Source: Deferribacteraceae bacterium UBA6799
GTDB lineage: Bacteria; Chrysiogenota; Deferribacteres; Deferribacterales; Geovibrionaceae
Direction of reading: 5' to 3'
Assembly: GCA_002452335.1 (NCBI GenBank)
Contig: DKFJ01000004.1
Location: 1 to 41,305 of the forward strand
Length of the DNA stretch: 41,305 nt
Below, piece by piece: positions 31,205 through 40,912 of the stretch. The first letter of the stretch is position 1; each line of letters starts with the position of its first letter. The position numbers and the translations under genes are program-made. The notes under the pieces were generated by a model. That model ran no database searches, was not told where the DNA came from, and worked only from the letters and a program-made list of their open reading frames with translations.

Positions 31205-33885
31205 ACAGAAACTCATCATTAGGCAATATTTTTGTAAAAGCGTTCTCGCTTTTCCTCATACTTCCCCTTGCGCTTGTCGTCATTTTCTTTCTGTCCGGCG
31301 CTTATACCTCTTCCAAAAATAATGTGATGTACAAGATAAATCTTATAGCGGACTCAGTCTCGTCCTCCATCAGCGCCAAGCTGGAGAACCCCTATAAAAT
31401 GCTGGCGACCATAGCGGAGAACGCTGACGGGAAAAAATTTTCACAGCAGCAGCTGGAAACCATGATATCCAACGGGATAAAGAACGACCACATCTTTGAG
31501 TCAATCTTTATAATCAATAACGACAAAGAGATAACCTATATAAATCTGGATCAGTTCGCCTCATATGCCCCGAAAGACTTTGTGGGAATCAAATTGTCCG
31601 ATATCAACAAAGACAACATGAAAACAGAATGGAGCAGACCGCACCTGTCCGCCATATCCAACAGAAATATAGTCACCCTCTCTGCCAGATTCGGCAGCGG
31701 ACACATAGTGGGCAGCATCAGCCTGGACAGCATCCGCGAAACCATGGTGAACGCTCTGCCCGATAAGGACGCCAATATCTACATTGCCGACGCCTCAGGA
31801 GATATCATCGCTTCCAACATAGCAAACTCTTCGGCTTTCAATCTGGCCGAACACCCCCTGATGAGCATCAGAAAGACCGGACACCACATAAAATACGGAT
31901 ATAAATACGGCAGGGAGATATATGTCGGAGCGATACATAAGATAAACGCCAGCGACTGGTATCTGATATACGAGCAGCCTGTCAAAAGCGCCCTGTTCTT
32001 CTACAGGCAGATACTCTTTGTCACTGTATTCTCTGTTGTTCTTCTCGCTGTTTTCTCCGGTCTCATACTTTACTTCATCAGGATCAAGCTGATTCTGCCT
32101 ATGAAGCTGCTGACGGAAAGAAGCGAAATGATAGCCAGAGGAACTTTCCTGCATTTCAACGAAGCTGAAAAAGGCGTTTTCAGAGAACTCCGTACACTTT
32201 ACGACAGCTTTGAAAAAATGGCGATAACCATAGACCGCAGAGAAAAAGAGCTGAAGGATAAGGAGGAATACCTCCGGTCCATATTCGACTCCACCACCAA
32301 CACAGGACTGATAATAATCTCTCTGGACCAGGAACCGGTGATTCTGGACGCCAACACCGGAACTCAGCTCATCTTCGGATATAAGCTGCCGGAGATACTG
32401 GGGCTCCCTGTTGCCGGACTGATAAAAGGGCTGGCGGACGACATCACGCTGATGTGCTCTGAAAGCCGCTACTCAGGCTCTATGGTCACTAAGAGAATAG
32501 AGATGATAAAGAAGAACGGAGTGACCTTCCCCGCTCTCTGCACCATATCCCCTCAGTTCAACTACAGCGGAAAGATACAGGGATTCATAGGCGTGGTGAT
32601 GGACATAACAGAGATCACCAAGGTACAGAGCGAGCTGGAGGGAGAGAAGGAGCGTCTGGATGTTACGCTGAAAAGTATCGGCGAGGGAGTGATCGCCGCC
32701 GATAAATACGGCAGGATAACGCTGATCAACAGCAGCGCGGAGATCATCCTCGGTCAGAAATACCGCTTTCTGCTGGGACACAGCATCAGCGAGGTAGTGC
32801 AGGTATATGACTACGACACAGGAAAACCGATAACCGACAGGGTAATAGATTTCTCCGAGAGCACCAATAAAACATTCAGGGCAAACATGGTCACCAAAGA
32901 CGCTGGAGTGATAACGGTTTACATCACGTCATCCGCCATGTTCGGCTCTAAGGGCGACATGATAGGATCTGTTTACGTCTTCCGGGACATCACCGAACGT
33001 ATGAAGATGGAGCAGGAGCTCATCAACCGCAAGAAACAGCTGGAAGAGATAAACAAGGGACTGGAAAAACGTATTCAGGACGAAACTCATAAAAGAAGAA
33101 AGAACGAGCAGATGCTTTTCGAACAGGCCAAGTTCGCCGCCATGGGTCAGATGATAAACGCCATAGCACACCAGTGGCGTCAGCCTCTGAACGCTCTGGC
33201 GCTCTATGTTCAGGATATAGAAGACGCCCACGATGCCGGCGAGGTGAACAGACCCTATCTGGACAACTTCATCATGAACGCCATGCGTCTGATAAACCAT
33301 ATGTCGTCCACCATAGACGACTTCAGAAACTTCTTCCACTCCGGCAATACCATGGAGCAGATAGATATAGCCGATGTGGTGTTCGAGAGCATGTCGCTGG
33401 TGGCTACACAGCTCCGCAACCAGCACATCAACTATAAAATAGCCATCACGGACGGAACCACGGAGATAAGCTGTGAGAACAAAATCCCTGAAGACTATAA
33501 ACCGATAAACGACAAAAAAATCAGCGTTTACCCCAGCGAACTGAAACAGGTTATACTCAATATCCTGCAAAATGCCAGATACGCAATATCTGACTACAGA
33601 AAATCCACAGGCAACAACAAGATAGGAAATATCAACATCCATATACAATACAAACAGGACCGCCTGAAGCTCGACATAGGCAACGACGGCGGAAATATCC
33701 CCGAAGAGACTCTGAGCAGGATCTTCGACCCCTATTTCAGCACGAAACCCGAAGGTGAAGGCACAGGTATCGGTCTTTACATGTCCAAGATCATGATAGA
33801 GGACCATATGAACGGGCTTCTGATAGCGGAAAACATCAGCGGCGGAGCTATGTTCAGCATCACTCTGTCCTACTATCGTGATTAA
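31201..33885 (+). CDS. dCache-HAMP-PAS-PAS sensor histidine kinase with altered G1 box
   Basis: Protein of 894 residues. Membrane helices at about 11-33 and 265-297 enclose a roughly 230-residue periplasmic part that looks like a dCache sensor. A HAMP linker (about 298-345), two PAS domains (about 355-480 and 483-610) and a coiled coil lead to the phosphorylation helix with His657 in A-I-A-H-Q-W-R-Q-P-L-N. The ATPase domain keeps N-A-R-Y-A, F-D-P-Y-F-S-T-K and G-T-G-I-G-L. Its G1 box reads I-G-N-D-G-G-N-I (Asn828 to Asn832) where D-N-G-x-G-I is normal, so the adenine-contacting Asp is Asn. It overlaps the binding-lipoprotein gene by ATGA. ATP binding may be weakened, or the swap may be tolerated. 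Confidence 0.92.
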   Translation: MNRNSSLGNIFVKAFSLFLILPLALVVIFFLSGAYTSSKNNVMYKINLIADSVSSSISAKLENPYKMLATIAENADGKKFSQQQLETMISNGIKNDHIFESIFIINNDKEITYINLDQFASYAPKDFVGIKLSDINKDNMKTEWSRPHLSAISNRNIVTLSARFGSGHIVGSISLDSIRETMVNALPDKDANIYIADASGDIIASNIANSSAFNLAEHPLMSIRKTGHHIKYGYKYGREIYVGAIHKINASDWYLIYEQPVKSALFFYRQILFVTVFSVVLLAVFSGLILYFIRIKLILPMKLLTERSEMIARGTFLHFNEAEKGVFRELRTLYDSFEKMAITIDRREKELKDKEEYLRSIFDSTTNTGLIIISLDQEPVILDANTGTQLIFGYKLPEILGLPVAGLIKGLADDITLMCSESRYSGSMVTKRIEMIKKNGVTFPALCTISPQFNYSGKIQGFIGVVMDITEITKVQSELEGEKERLDVTLKSIGEGVIAADKYGRITLINSSAEIILGQKYRFLLGHSISEVVQVYDYDTGKPITDRVIDFSESTNKTFRANMVTKDAGVITVYITSSAMFGSKGDMIGSVYVFRDITERMKMEQELINRKKQLEEINKGLEKRIQDETHKRRKNEQMLFEQAKFAAMGQMINAIAHQWRQPLNALALYVQDIEDAHDAGEVNRPYLDNFIMNAMRLINHMSSTIDDFRNFFHSGNTMEQIDIADVVFESMSLVATQLRNQHINYKIAITDGTTEISCENKIPEDYKPINDKKISVYPSELKQVILNILQNARYAISDYRKSTGNNKIGNINIHIQYKQDRLKLDIGNDGGNIPEETLSRIFDPYFSTKPEGEGTGIGLYMSKIMIEDHMNGLLIAENISGGAMFSITLSYYRD

Positions 33886-33954
33886 CAGCTGTCCTTGTAT
33901 TAATTTTTTATTTATGATAGATTTAAATAACGAAATACAAACACAGGGCTGACG

Positions 33955-35193
33955 ATGGGACTTATATATCTCGATGACATAAAACCTGGTATGACGCTGG
34001 AAAAGGATCTTATCTGTCCAAACGGAAGATTCCTGCTGCCGTCCGGTTCCGTCCTCGAAGAGAAACACCTGAAAATCGCCCGTTCATGGGGCATCACGGA
34101 AGCCTATATCGCCGGTCTGGATATGGAAACCCTGAAACAGGCGGCGGAAGCCGACATCAGTCCCGAATCAATCACGCTGGCGGAAGAAGTTCTCTCCAAA
34201 CAATACAAACATGCCGACCTAACCGTGCCTGTCATGCAGGAGATATACAGCATAAACAGACTGACTCTCAGCAGACACATAGAGGCAAAAGGACGGGATA
34301 TAATAAAACCTGCCCCCGAATATGAGGAGGCGCGCCTCCCGAAATCATTTGTGAAAGGACAGATATCAGCCGCCTCTATAGTAGAGAAAGAGGTCGGATT
34401 AGCCTCTTTCCCCGATATCTACTACAAGATCAAGGATGTGCTGGCCTCTCCCACCAGCTCCGCATCCCACATGGCAGACGTGGTGGAGAAGGATACCAGC
34501 CTGTCAGCGAAACTGCTGAAGATCGTCAACAGCGCTTTCTACAGCTTTCCGTCCAAGATAGACTCCATCCGCAGAGCCATAACCATCATCGGGACAAAAG
34601 AGCTGGGAACGCTTGCCGTCGGTATATCCGCCATCGAGGCTTTCAAAGGCATCCCCACTGAGCTCACCAATATGAAGATCTTCTGGCGCCACTCCATAAC
34701 ATGCGGCGTCTTTGCCCGTCTTCTGGGCACATATATCGAAGAGGTCTCCACAGAGAGGCTTTTTGTATCCGGTCTGCTTCACGACATAGGACGTCTGGTT
34801 ATATTCCGAGTGCTGCCCGACGAGTCGGCACACACCCTGTATCTGTCGCATAAGCTGAACAAACCCCTGTGCGAAATAGAGTTCGAGGTGCTGGGATTCG
34901 ACCATGCGGAGGTAGGCAGCGCCCTGCTAGAAAAATGGAAATTTCCCGGACAGCTCGTAAAGAATATCAAATATCACCACCATACACGCCCCATTCATAC
35001 TGAGGCGTCCATAGTTGAGATAGCGGATTGTCTGGCAGTGGCCTTCGGTTCACCCGTGGCCAGCTCACACATTGTGCCTTCCATCAGCATGGAGGTCTGG
35101 GACTCTCTGGGCATCTCTACGTCTGTAATAGCTAACGTAGTCAGCCAGTCAGACAGGCAGATCACGGAGATAGAAGACGTGTTCTTCAGGTAA
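33955..35193 (+). CDS. HDOD domain signalling protein
   Basis: Protein of 412 residues, predicted cytoplasmic. The N-terminal part (about 1-60, I-K-P-G-M-T-L then L-L-P-S-G-S-V-L) resembles the DUF3391-type module found before HD-GYP domains. The HDOD domain (about 145-345) has V-V-E-K-D-T-S-L-S-A-K-L-L-K-I-V-N-S-A and the metal-type motif L-H-D-I-G-R-L, followed by H-H-H near 345. HDOD proteins act as adaptors in c-di-GMP and two-component circuits; enzymatic activity is generally not shown. It lies 69 bases after one kinase and 4 bases before another, within the array. The true output of the array may run through it. Confidence 0.88.
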   Translation: MGLIYLDDIKPGMTLEKDLICPNGRFLLPSGSVLEEKHLKIARSWGITEAYIAGLDMETLKQAAEADISPESITLAEEVLSKQYKHADLTVPVMQEIYSINRLTLSRHIEAKGRDIIKPAPEYEEARLPKSFVKGQISAASIVEKEVGLASFPDIYYKIKDVLASPTSSASHMADVVEKDTSLSAKLLKIVNSAFYSFPSKIDSIRRAITIIGTKELGTLAVGISAIEAFKGIPTELTNMKIFWRHSITCGVFARLLGTYIEEVSTERLFVSGLLHDIGRLVIFRVLPDESAHTLYLSHKLNKPLCEIEFEVLGFDHAEVGSALLEKWKFPGQLVKNIKYHHHTRPIHTEASIVEIADCLAVAFGSPVASSHIVPSISMEVWDSLGISTSVIANVVSQSDRQITEIEDVFFR

Positions 35194-35197
35194 AGAC

Positions 35198-36754
35198 ATG
35201 ACAGAAAAAGATCATCTCGATTTTCTGGAAACCAGACTGGAACACCTGCAAAAGGAGAAGAGTGAAACTCTTAAGGCTCTGGAGGGTGTGCTTTCTGTCA
35301 GAAATATTCACATCAGCCTTAACAAACTTGAAAATTCCGAAATACTCATAGATAACGCCTACAACAAAATGACAAACCTGGTGAAGCTGAAAAACGCCGG
35401 ATTCTTTCTGGTGGAAGAGAACACCGGACATTTCACCCCGTCCCGATTCTATCCGGAAGCCGATAAGAACAAACTGGTGGAGGAGATAGACAGACTTATT
35501 CTGGACAACACCTTCTCCATGGCGATCAAATCAAACAGCGCCGTTATCATAAAAAGCAAAGAACTGGGCAGCTATGTCATGCTGCACGTCATGGCGACAG
35601 TCTCCAGAACCAGAGGCGTGTTCATAGCACAGCTGGACATGCCGAAAGAAAATATTCCGGATGCCGTGTTTCCGCTGATAACCATAATAATGCATGATAC
35701 CGCCCACCAGATAGAGAGTTTTGAGCTGTATAACAGAAACAAAACCGCCAACAAAATGCTGAGCGAAACAGTTTCACATCTGGAAGCGTCCGAGAGAAAA
35801 CTCCGCAATTTCAACGAAAAGCTGGAGGCAGAGGTATTTAACCGGACAAAAGAGCTGAAAGAGACCAACGAGCTTCTGGAAAACGAGATAACTGAAAGAA
35901 AGAAGATAGAAAAACTGCTGATGCAGCAGAAAGAAGCTCTTCAGACACTGAACGAGACACTGGAAAACCGTGTTCAGATAGAGACAGAGAACAGACGCAA
36001 GAGCGAGCGCATACTCCACGAACAGAGCAAGCTGGCGGCGATGGGACAGATGATGAAAGCTGTTGCCCATCAGTGGAGACAGCCTCTGAACTCTCTGGGG
36101 CTTCTGGTTCAGGATATGCTGGACGAATATGACCATAACGGCATCAGTGAAACATATCTGAAAGACAATGTGGACAAATGCCTCAAACTCCTCATGCACA
36201 TGTCCACCACCATAGACGAATTCACAGAGCTGGTGAGGACCGACTCCGGAAAAGACTATTTTGACATTATTAATTCAGCAAAAGAGGTTATATCTCTGCT
36301 GGAAAGACAATATAACGGGCTGGGCATCTTCTTCGAGCTGAGGATACCCGAACAGTGCCTGTCAGCCAGCGACACCATATCCATCAGAGGCGACGCGGGG
36401 ATGTTCAAACAGATACTTATCAATCTGCTGTCCAATTCCAAAGACGCCATTCTGGAAAGGCTGGAAAGGTCAAAAGCGGAGAAAGGCAGTATCGTGATCG
36501 ATATCAAATGCCTTGGCGAACATACATCCGTGGAGATAGAGGACAACGGCGGAGGCATCCCGGAAAATATCATCGACAGGGTGTTCGAGCCTTATTTCAC
36601 CACAAAAAAACAGGGGAAGGGCACAGGCATAGGGCTGTATATGTCCCGTCTTGTGGTACAGGAGCAGATGCAGGGCGCCATCACTGTCAGAAACAGCGCC
36701 GCGGGATCCGTATTCACCATCACTCTCCCTTCGGCGGACAAACAGACAAACTGA
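35198..36754 (+). CDS. Cytoplasmic GAF-like histidine kinase (H-Q-W-R-Q-P-L subfamily)
   Basis: Protein of 518 residues without membrane helices. A short N-terminal coiled coil precedes a GAF-like domain (about 45-180). A long coiled coil (about 190-275) leads to His291 in A-V-A-H-Q-W-R-Q-P-L-N. The ATPase domain is intact: N-S-K-D-A-I, E-D-N-G-G-G-I-P, F-T-T-K-K and G-T-G-I-G-L. The GAF assignment is approximate because few family residues are clear. It lies 4 bases after the HDOD gene and 15 before the hybrid kinase, so it is surely part of the same transcript. AGGTAAAG is the ribosome binding site. With an intracellular sensor, it would add a second kind of input to the array. Confidence 0.9.
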   Translation: MTEKDHLDFLETRLEHLQKEKSETLKALEGVLSVRNIHISLNKLENSEILIDNAYNKMTNLVKLKNAGFFLVEENTGHFTPSRFYPEADKNKLVEEIDRLILDNTFSMAIKSNSAVIIKSKELGSYVMLHVMATVSRTRGVFIAQLDMPKENIPDAVFPLITIIMHDTAHQIESFELYNRNKTANKMLSETVSHLEASERKLRNFNEKLEAEVFNRTKELKETNELLENEITERKKIEKLLMQQKEALQTLNETLENRVQIETENRRKSERILHEQSKLAAMGQMMKAVAHQWRQPLNSLGLLVQDMLDEYDHNGISETYLKDNVDKCLKLLMHMSTTIDEFTELVRTDSGKDYFDIINSAKEVISLLERQYNGLGIFFELRIPEQCLSASDTISIRGDAGMFKQILINLLSNSKDAILERLERSKAEKGSIVIDIKCLGEHTSVEIEDNGGGIPENIIDRVFEPYFTTKKQGKGTGIGLYMSRLVVQEQMQGAITVRNSAAGSVFTITLPSADKQTN

Positions 36755-36769
36755 CCCTAAGGATCAAAT

Positions 36770-39700
36770 ATGTTTCTGGACCGTTTCAGAATCGCCGTAA
36801 TTTCTGACGACCCTGAGTCTCTTTTTGCGGGTAAAAAACCGTCCTTCGACCATTTCACAGCCTCCGGTATCCATCTGATGCACACCATGTATTTCGATCT
36901 GGTGATAATAGACTGCCGAAATGCCGGCGCAGCCCCTTCGCCTCTGCAGATTCAGGCCAATCTAAGCGGCGCTAACATCATGTTCGTCTCTGATAATTTC
37001 TCATCTGAAAAAAAGACAGAGATATCTGATGGAATCAGCGCTCTCTTCGGCGTGTGTCCTCTGCACTATTCGGAGATACTGGCAGCCGCAGCCCCCACCG
37101 CCGACATCAGGGCGAAGCGGGACAGCAGCATGTTCTATGAAGAGCTGGTGGAAAGCTCCGGAAGCCCCATGCTGACGCTGGGCAGAGACGGCAGAATAAT
37201 ATACGCCAACAGGGCGGCGGAGCATATCTACGGTCTGCCCCTGAGAGAGCTGACGAAACACACTCTTCTGGATTTCACCCACGAAAACGACAGGGAAAAG
37301 ACCGGGCGCCTGATCGAACTGTGGATTAAGAACAATGTGTCATCCGCCACCATGGAAAACCGGCAGAAAACCGCAGAAGGTAAGATCCGCTCCATGCTGT
37401 GGAGCATAAGCATACACTTCGATGAATCATATGAGCTGAATAACATAAACTGCGTGGCAAAGGACGTTTCCGAGCTGAGATCGGCTCAGTATGACGCCAT
37501 CAGCCTGATGAAACAGGCGAAGAAATATCTGGAGGCCGCAGCCAACCTTGTTCTGGTCATAGACGACAGAGGCAGGATATCACTCTCTAACAAAAAAGCG
37601 GCCGATCTGCTGAATAAAAAAACCGGCGATATCTCCGGACTGCCTTTCATAAAAACATTTGTCCCCAATGATTCAGCCGAGAAAGCTGAAGATATACTAA
37701 AAATAGGCTTCAGAGACAATTCACGTCCCGACTCCGGGCTTTTTCCCGTTAAAACCTCCGACGGCGATGTCAGGGAGATACTGTGGAATATCTCACACCT
37801 GACAGAGAACGACGGCAGAGTGTCCGTGGTCGCCTCCGGTGAAGACATCACCGATATGCTGAACATAGAAAAGATGATCAGGGAAAGGGAGCTGACCCTC
37901 AGAAAGATTTTCGACTCATCAAAAGATATAATAGTGATGCTGAGCAAGTCAGCGGATATCATAGACTGCAACAGCCAGTTTCTGACCAGAACAGAAAAGA
38001 CCCGTGACGAAGCGCTGGGAAAAAGCATCTGGAATATTCTGCCGGAAGAGGCTTCCGCAGCCATACGCCCTGAATTTCAGCAGGCGGTATCCGAGGGCAT
38101 CACCAGAAACTTCGACCTCAGATCAATGGGCGGATGGCATGAAACACGGATCAGTCCTATTCTGGAAGACAACAGGGATATATCAAGCGTGGTGCTCTTC
38201 GCCAGCGATGTAACGGACAGAAAACAGTCAGAGCTGTTCACCACCATGAACGAAAAAAGAAACCGCTCCCTCGCCATTCTGGGGCAGATGTATGAAGCGG
38301 AGTTCGAAGATATTCTGGAGTACGCTCTGGACAGCGCTGTGGAACAGACAGACAGCCGGAGCGGATCAGTCAGCATCATGGACGGACAGTCCGGAAAACT
38401 GAGGCTCGTCGCCTCTATGAATGAACACAACAAGGTTGTCTACTCACTGCTGGACGCCGTATATATCAACCACGCGGACATGCCCGGGCTGAACGAGGTT
38501 CTGGAGACCAACGAACCTTTCATAAGCGCCTCTCAGCCATTTTACATGATACTCCCGCTGATGGCTCAGGGCGGCGTCAGCCTGATCCTCTTTCTCAGCG
38601 GAAAACCCACGTCATATACATCAAGCGAATCGATCAGTCTGGCACATTTCATGGAAGGCGTCTGGAGACTGAAAGAACGCAAAGACGCCGAAGAAAAGAT
38701 AAACCGCCTGAACACAGAGCTGGAAAAAATGGTGGAGCAGCGCACAAGCGAGCTGAAAGCCAGCGAAACCAGATTCCGAACCGCCTTCGAATCATCCGCC
38801 AACGGCATGGCGATCATCTCCGTCAGCGGCGAAATGATGCAGGTAAACAGAGCTTTTGCCAGCATGCTCGGCTATGCCCCTCAGGAGATGAGCGGCAGAT
38901 CCATATACGACTTCATGCAGAAAGAGTATACCGAATCGTCCCAGAACCTGCTGAGATCACTCATGACAGGAGAGAGGAAAGAATACAGCGTAATAAAGAA
39001 ATACATCCACAAAAACGGCGGAACGAGAATAGTCTCCGTCAGTGCGGCTCTGGCAAAAGACCCTGAGGGCATTCCCCTGTATCTGGTGGCGCAGATGGTG
39101 GATATAACCGAAGCCGAAAGAACCAGAGCCGAAAGAGACAGAATATTCGAACACAGCCACGATATCATCTGCATAGTAACATTCAGCGGAGAGATGAGGT
39201 ATGTCAACTCCGCTTTTGAAAGCCTGCTGTGTATTCCGGCGGCGGATATCACCGGAAAACAGTTTCTGAGCATCTTCTCCAGAAGAGACAGAGCTCAGGC
39301 AGAAACGATACTGAAAAGACTGGTGCAGGGCGAAAGCATAAAAGACTATGAAAGCAGACACACATCTTCATCCGGAAAGACTGTCTGGCTGTCATGGTAT
39401 GCTTCCGCAGATCTGGAAAACAGACTCATATACGCCATAGCAAGAGACACCAGCGAAAGAAAAAAATATGAAGACGATCTGAAGAGCGCCAAAGAAGAGG
39501 CGGAAAGGGGAGACAGGGCAAAAAGCGAATTCATCGCCAACATAAGCCATGAGATCAGAACGCCGATGAATGCCATAATAGGCTTCAGCGAACTGCTGTC
39601 CACACGGATCAGCGACAATAAATCAAAATCATATGTCCAGTCCATAAAGAACAGCTCCAATGCCCTTCTGAAGCTGATAAATGATATTCTGGATATTTCA

Positions 39701-40912
39701 AAACTTCAGGCGGGCGGATACCATCCTGATCCGGCTCCCGCCAGCATCAGCCATCTGACGAACGAGATAATATCCATGTTTTCTCTCAAAGCACGGCTGA
39801 AGGGCTTATCTCTCATGTCTATAATCAGACAGGAGGTTCCGCCGGCTCTGATATTCGATTCGTCCAAACTGCGTCAGGTTCTGCTGAATCTGGTGGGCAA
39901 CGCTGTCAAATTCACAGACAAGGGTTTTGTGAAAGTGACAGTCTCTACAAAAGAGGAACAGAACAACAGACTCACACTGATAATAGACGTGGAAGACACG
40001 GGCATAGGCATACCGGAAAACGAGTTTGAAAATATTTTTCAGCCCTTCCGGCAGAGAGCCGGACATAACCAGCAGAGATACGGCGGGACAGGTCTGGGAC
40101 TGTCCATCTCCAAAAAGCTGATCGAAATGATGGGCGGCCGCATCTCCCTGCAAAGCAGACCGGATAAAGGCAGTGTTTTCACTGTGTATCTGCCGGGAGT
40201 GGAGATAAGCGAACAGGTATTCGGCTCAGCGTCCAGAATAGGATCAGCCCGTTTCAGACCCGCCAGAGTTCTGGTGGTGGACGGAAACGAGATACACAGG
40301 CACATGCTCCGGGACATGCTGGAAAACTGCGGGCTGTTCGTGCTGGAAGCGCAGAATGGAACCGCCGCCGCCATGATAGCGGCAGAGGTTATACCGTCTC
40401 TCATCATACTGGAAAAAAACCTGCCGGATATGAGCGCCGATGCCGCAGCATCCCTGCTGAAGAACAACTCCGCCACATCCCACATCCCTCTGGTGGAGCT
40501 CCTGCCGGACAAGTCCGCCGGCGCATCCTCCGCCATGATGGCCGACGTGATATCAAAGCCTGTCGATTTTCAAAGCATAATCAACACGCTGATGAAGTTT
40601 CTGGAAACAGAGGAAATTCTGCCTCCTGACTCCATAAACGATACGGATAACGTCAATATGCTGATACACGAGCTGATCGCTCTGCCGGAAAAAAACGGGG
40701 AGCTGACAGAGCTTCTCAAAAACAGTTTTTCGGCGGTAAATATTGAGCAGGCTCAGAAAATTTCTGATATAATTAAGCAGACCGCAGACACACACAACAA
40801 CAGCAACATGCGCCGTCTGGCTGAAAAAATCCAGACCGCCATTGACAACATGGAGATAGACAGTCTGAAAAAAATACTCAGCTCCATGCATGAAGAGGCA
40901 GGAACCAAATGA
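36770..40912 (+). CDS. Giant hybrid histidine kinase with five PAS, one GAF and degenerate receivers
   Basis: Protein of 1380 residues with no membrane helix. Residues 1-110 look like a degenerate receiver (Asp13-Asp14, Asp48 in L-V-I-I-D-C, no conserved Lys). PAS domains follow at about 122-245, 250-370, 375-495, 665-785 and 787-905, with a GAF domain at about 495-645. The kinase core is classical HisKA (His927 in N-I-S-H-E-I-R-T-P-M-N), with intact N-A-V-K-F-T, D-T-G-I-G-I and G-G-T-G-L-G-L. A C-terminal receiver (about 1165-1280) has Glu1215 in I-I-L-E-K-N-L-P-D-M instead of Asp, Gly1172 instead of the second acidic residue, no Thr/Ser switch, but keeps Lys1263. The final 100 residues are helical and unrecognised, with no His-phosphotransfer motif visible. 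It overlaps the response regulator gene by ATGA. Confidence 0.92.
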   Translation: MFLDRFRIAVISDDPESLFAGKKPSFDHFTASGIHLMHTMYFDLVIIDCRNAGAAPSPLQIQANLSGANIMFVSDNFSSEKKTEISDGISALFGVCPLHYSEILAAAAPTADIRAKRDSSMFYEELVESSGSPMLTLGRDGRIIYANRAAEHIYGLPLRELTKHTLLDFTHENDREKTGRLIELWIKNNVSSATMENRQKTAEGKIRSMLWSISIHFDESYELNNINCVAKDVSELRSAQYDAISLMKQAKKYLEAAANLVLVIDDRGRISLSNKKAADLLNKKTGDISGLPFIKTFVPNDSAEKAEDILKIGFRDNSRPDSGLFPVKTSDGDVREILWNISHLTENDGRVSVVASGEDITDMLNIEKMIRERELTLRKIFDSSKDIIVMLSKSADIIDCNSQFLTRTEKTRDEALGKSIWNILPEEASAAIRPEFQQAVSEGITRNFDLRSMGGWHETRISPILEDNRDISSVVLFASDVTDRKQSELFTTMNEKRNRSLAILGQMYEAEFEDILEYALDSAVEQTDSRSGSVSIMDGQSGKLRLVASMNEHNKVVYSLLDAVYINHADMPGLNEVLETNEPFISASQPFYMILPLMAQGGVSLILFLSGKPTSYTSSESISLAHFMEGVWRLKERKDAEEKINRLNTELEKMVEQRTSELKASETRFRTAFESSANGMAIISVSGEMMQVNRAFASMLGYAPQEMSGRSIYDFMQKEYTESSQNLLRSLMTGERKEYSVIKKYIHKNGGTRIVSVSAALAKDPEGIPLYLVAQMVDITEAERTRAERDRIFEHSHDIICIVTFSGEMRYVNSAFESLLCIPAADITGKQFLSIFSRRDRAQAETILKRLVQGESIKDYESRHTSSSGKTVWLSWYASADLENRLIYAIARDTSERKKYEDDLKSAKEEAERGDRAKSEFIANISHEIRTPMNAIIGFSELLSTRISDNKSKSYVQSIKNSSNALLKLINDILDISKLQAGGYHPDPAPASISHLTNEIISMFSLKARLKGLSLMSIIRQEVPPALIFDSSKLRQVLLNLVGNAVKFTDKGFVKVTVSTKEEQNNRLTLIIDVEDTGIGIPENEFENIFQPFRQRAGHNQQRYGGTGLGLSISKKLIEMMGGRISLQSRPDKGSVFTVYLPGVEISEQVFGSASRIGSARFRPARVLVVDGNEIHRHMLRDMLENCGLFVLEAQNGTAAAMIAAEVIPSLIILEKNLPDMSADAAASLLKNNSATSHIPLVELLPDKSAGASSAMMADVISKPVDFQSIINTLMKFLETEEILPPDSINDTDNVNMLIHELIALPEKNGELTELLKNSFSAVNIEQAQKISDIIKQTADTHNNSNMRRLAEKIQTAIDNMEIDSLKKILSSMHEEAGTK

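Noticed and set aside
32929..34068. A 379-codon open frame on the minus strand
   Set aside because: It lies opposite the dCache kinase gene, which has clear domains and continues past it. The minus-strand product has no recognisable domain, and its composition is that of an antisense frame.
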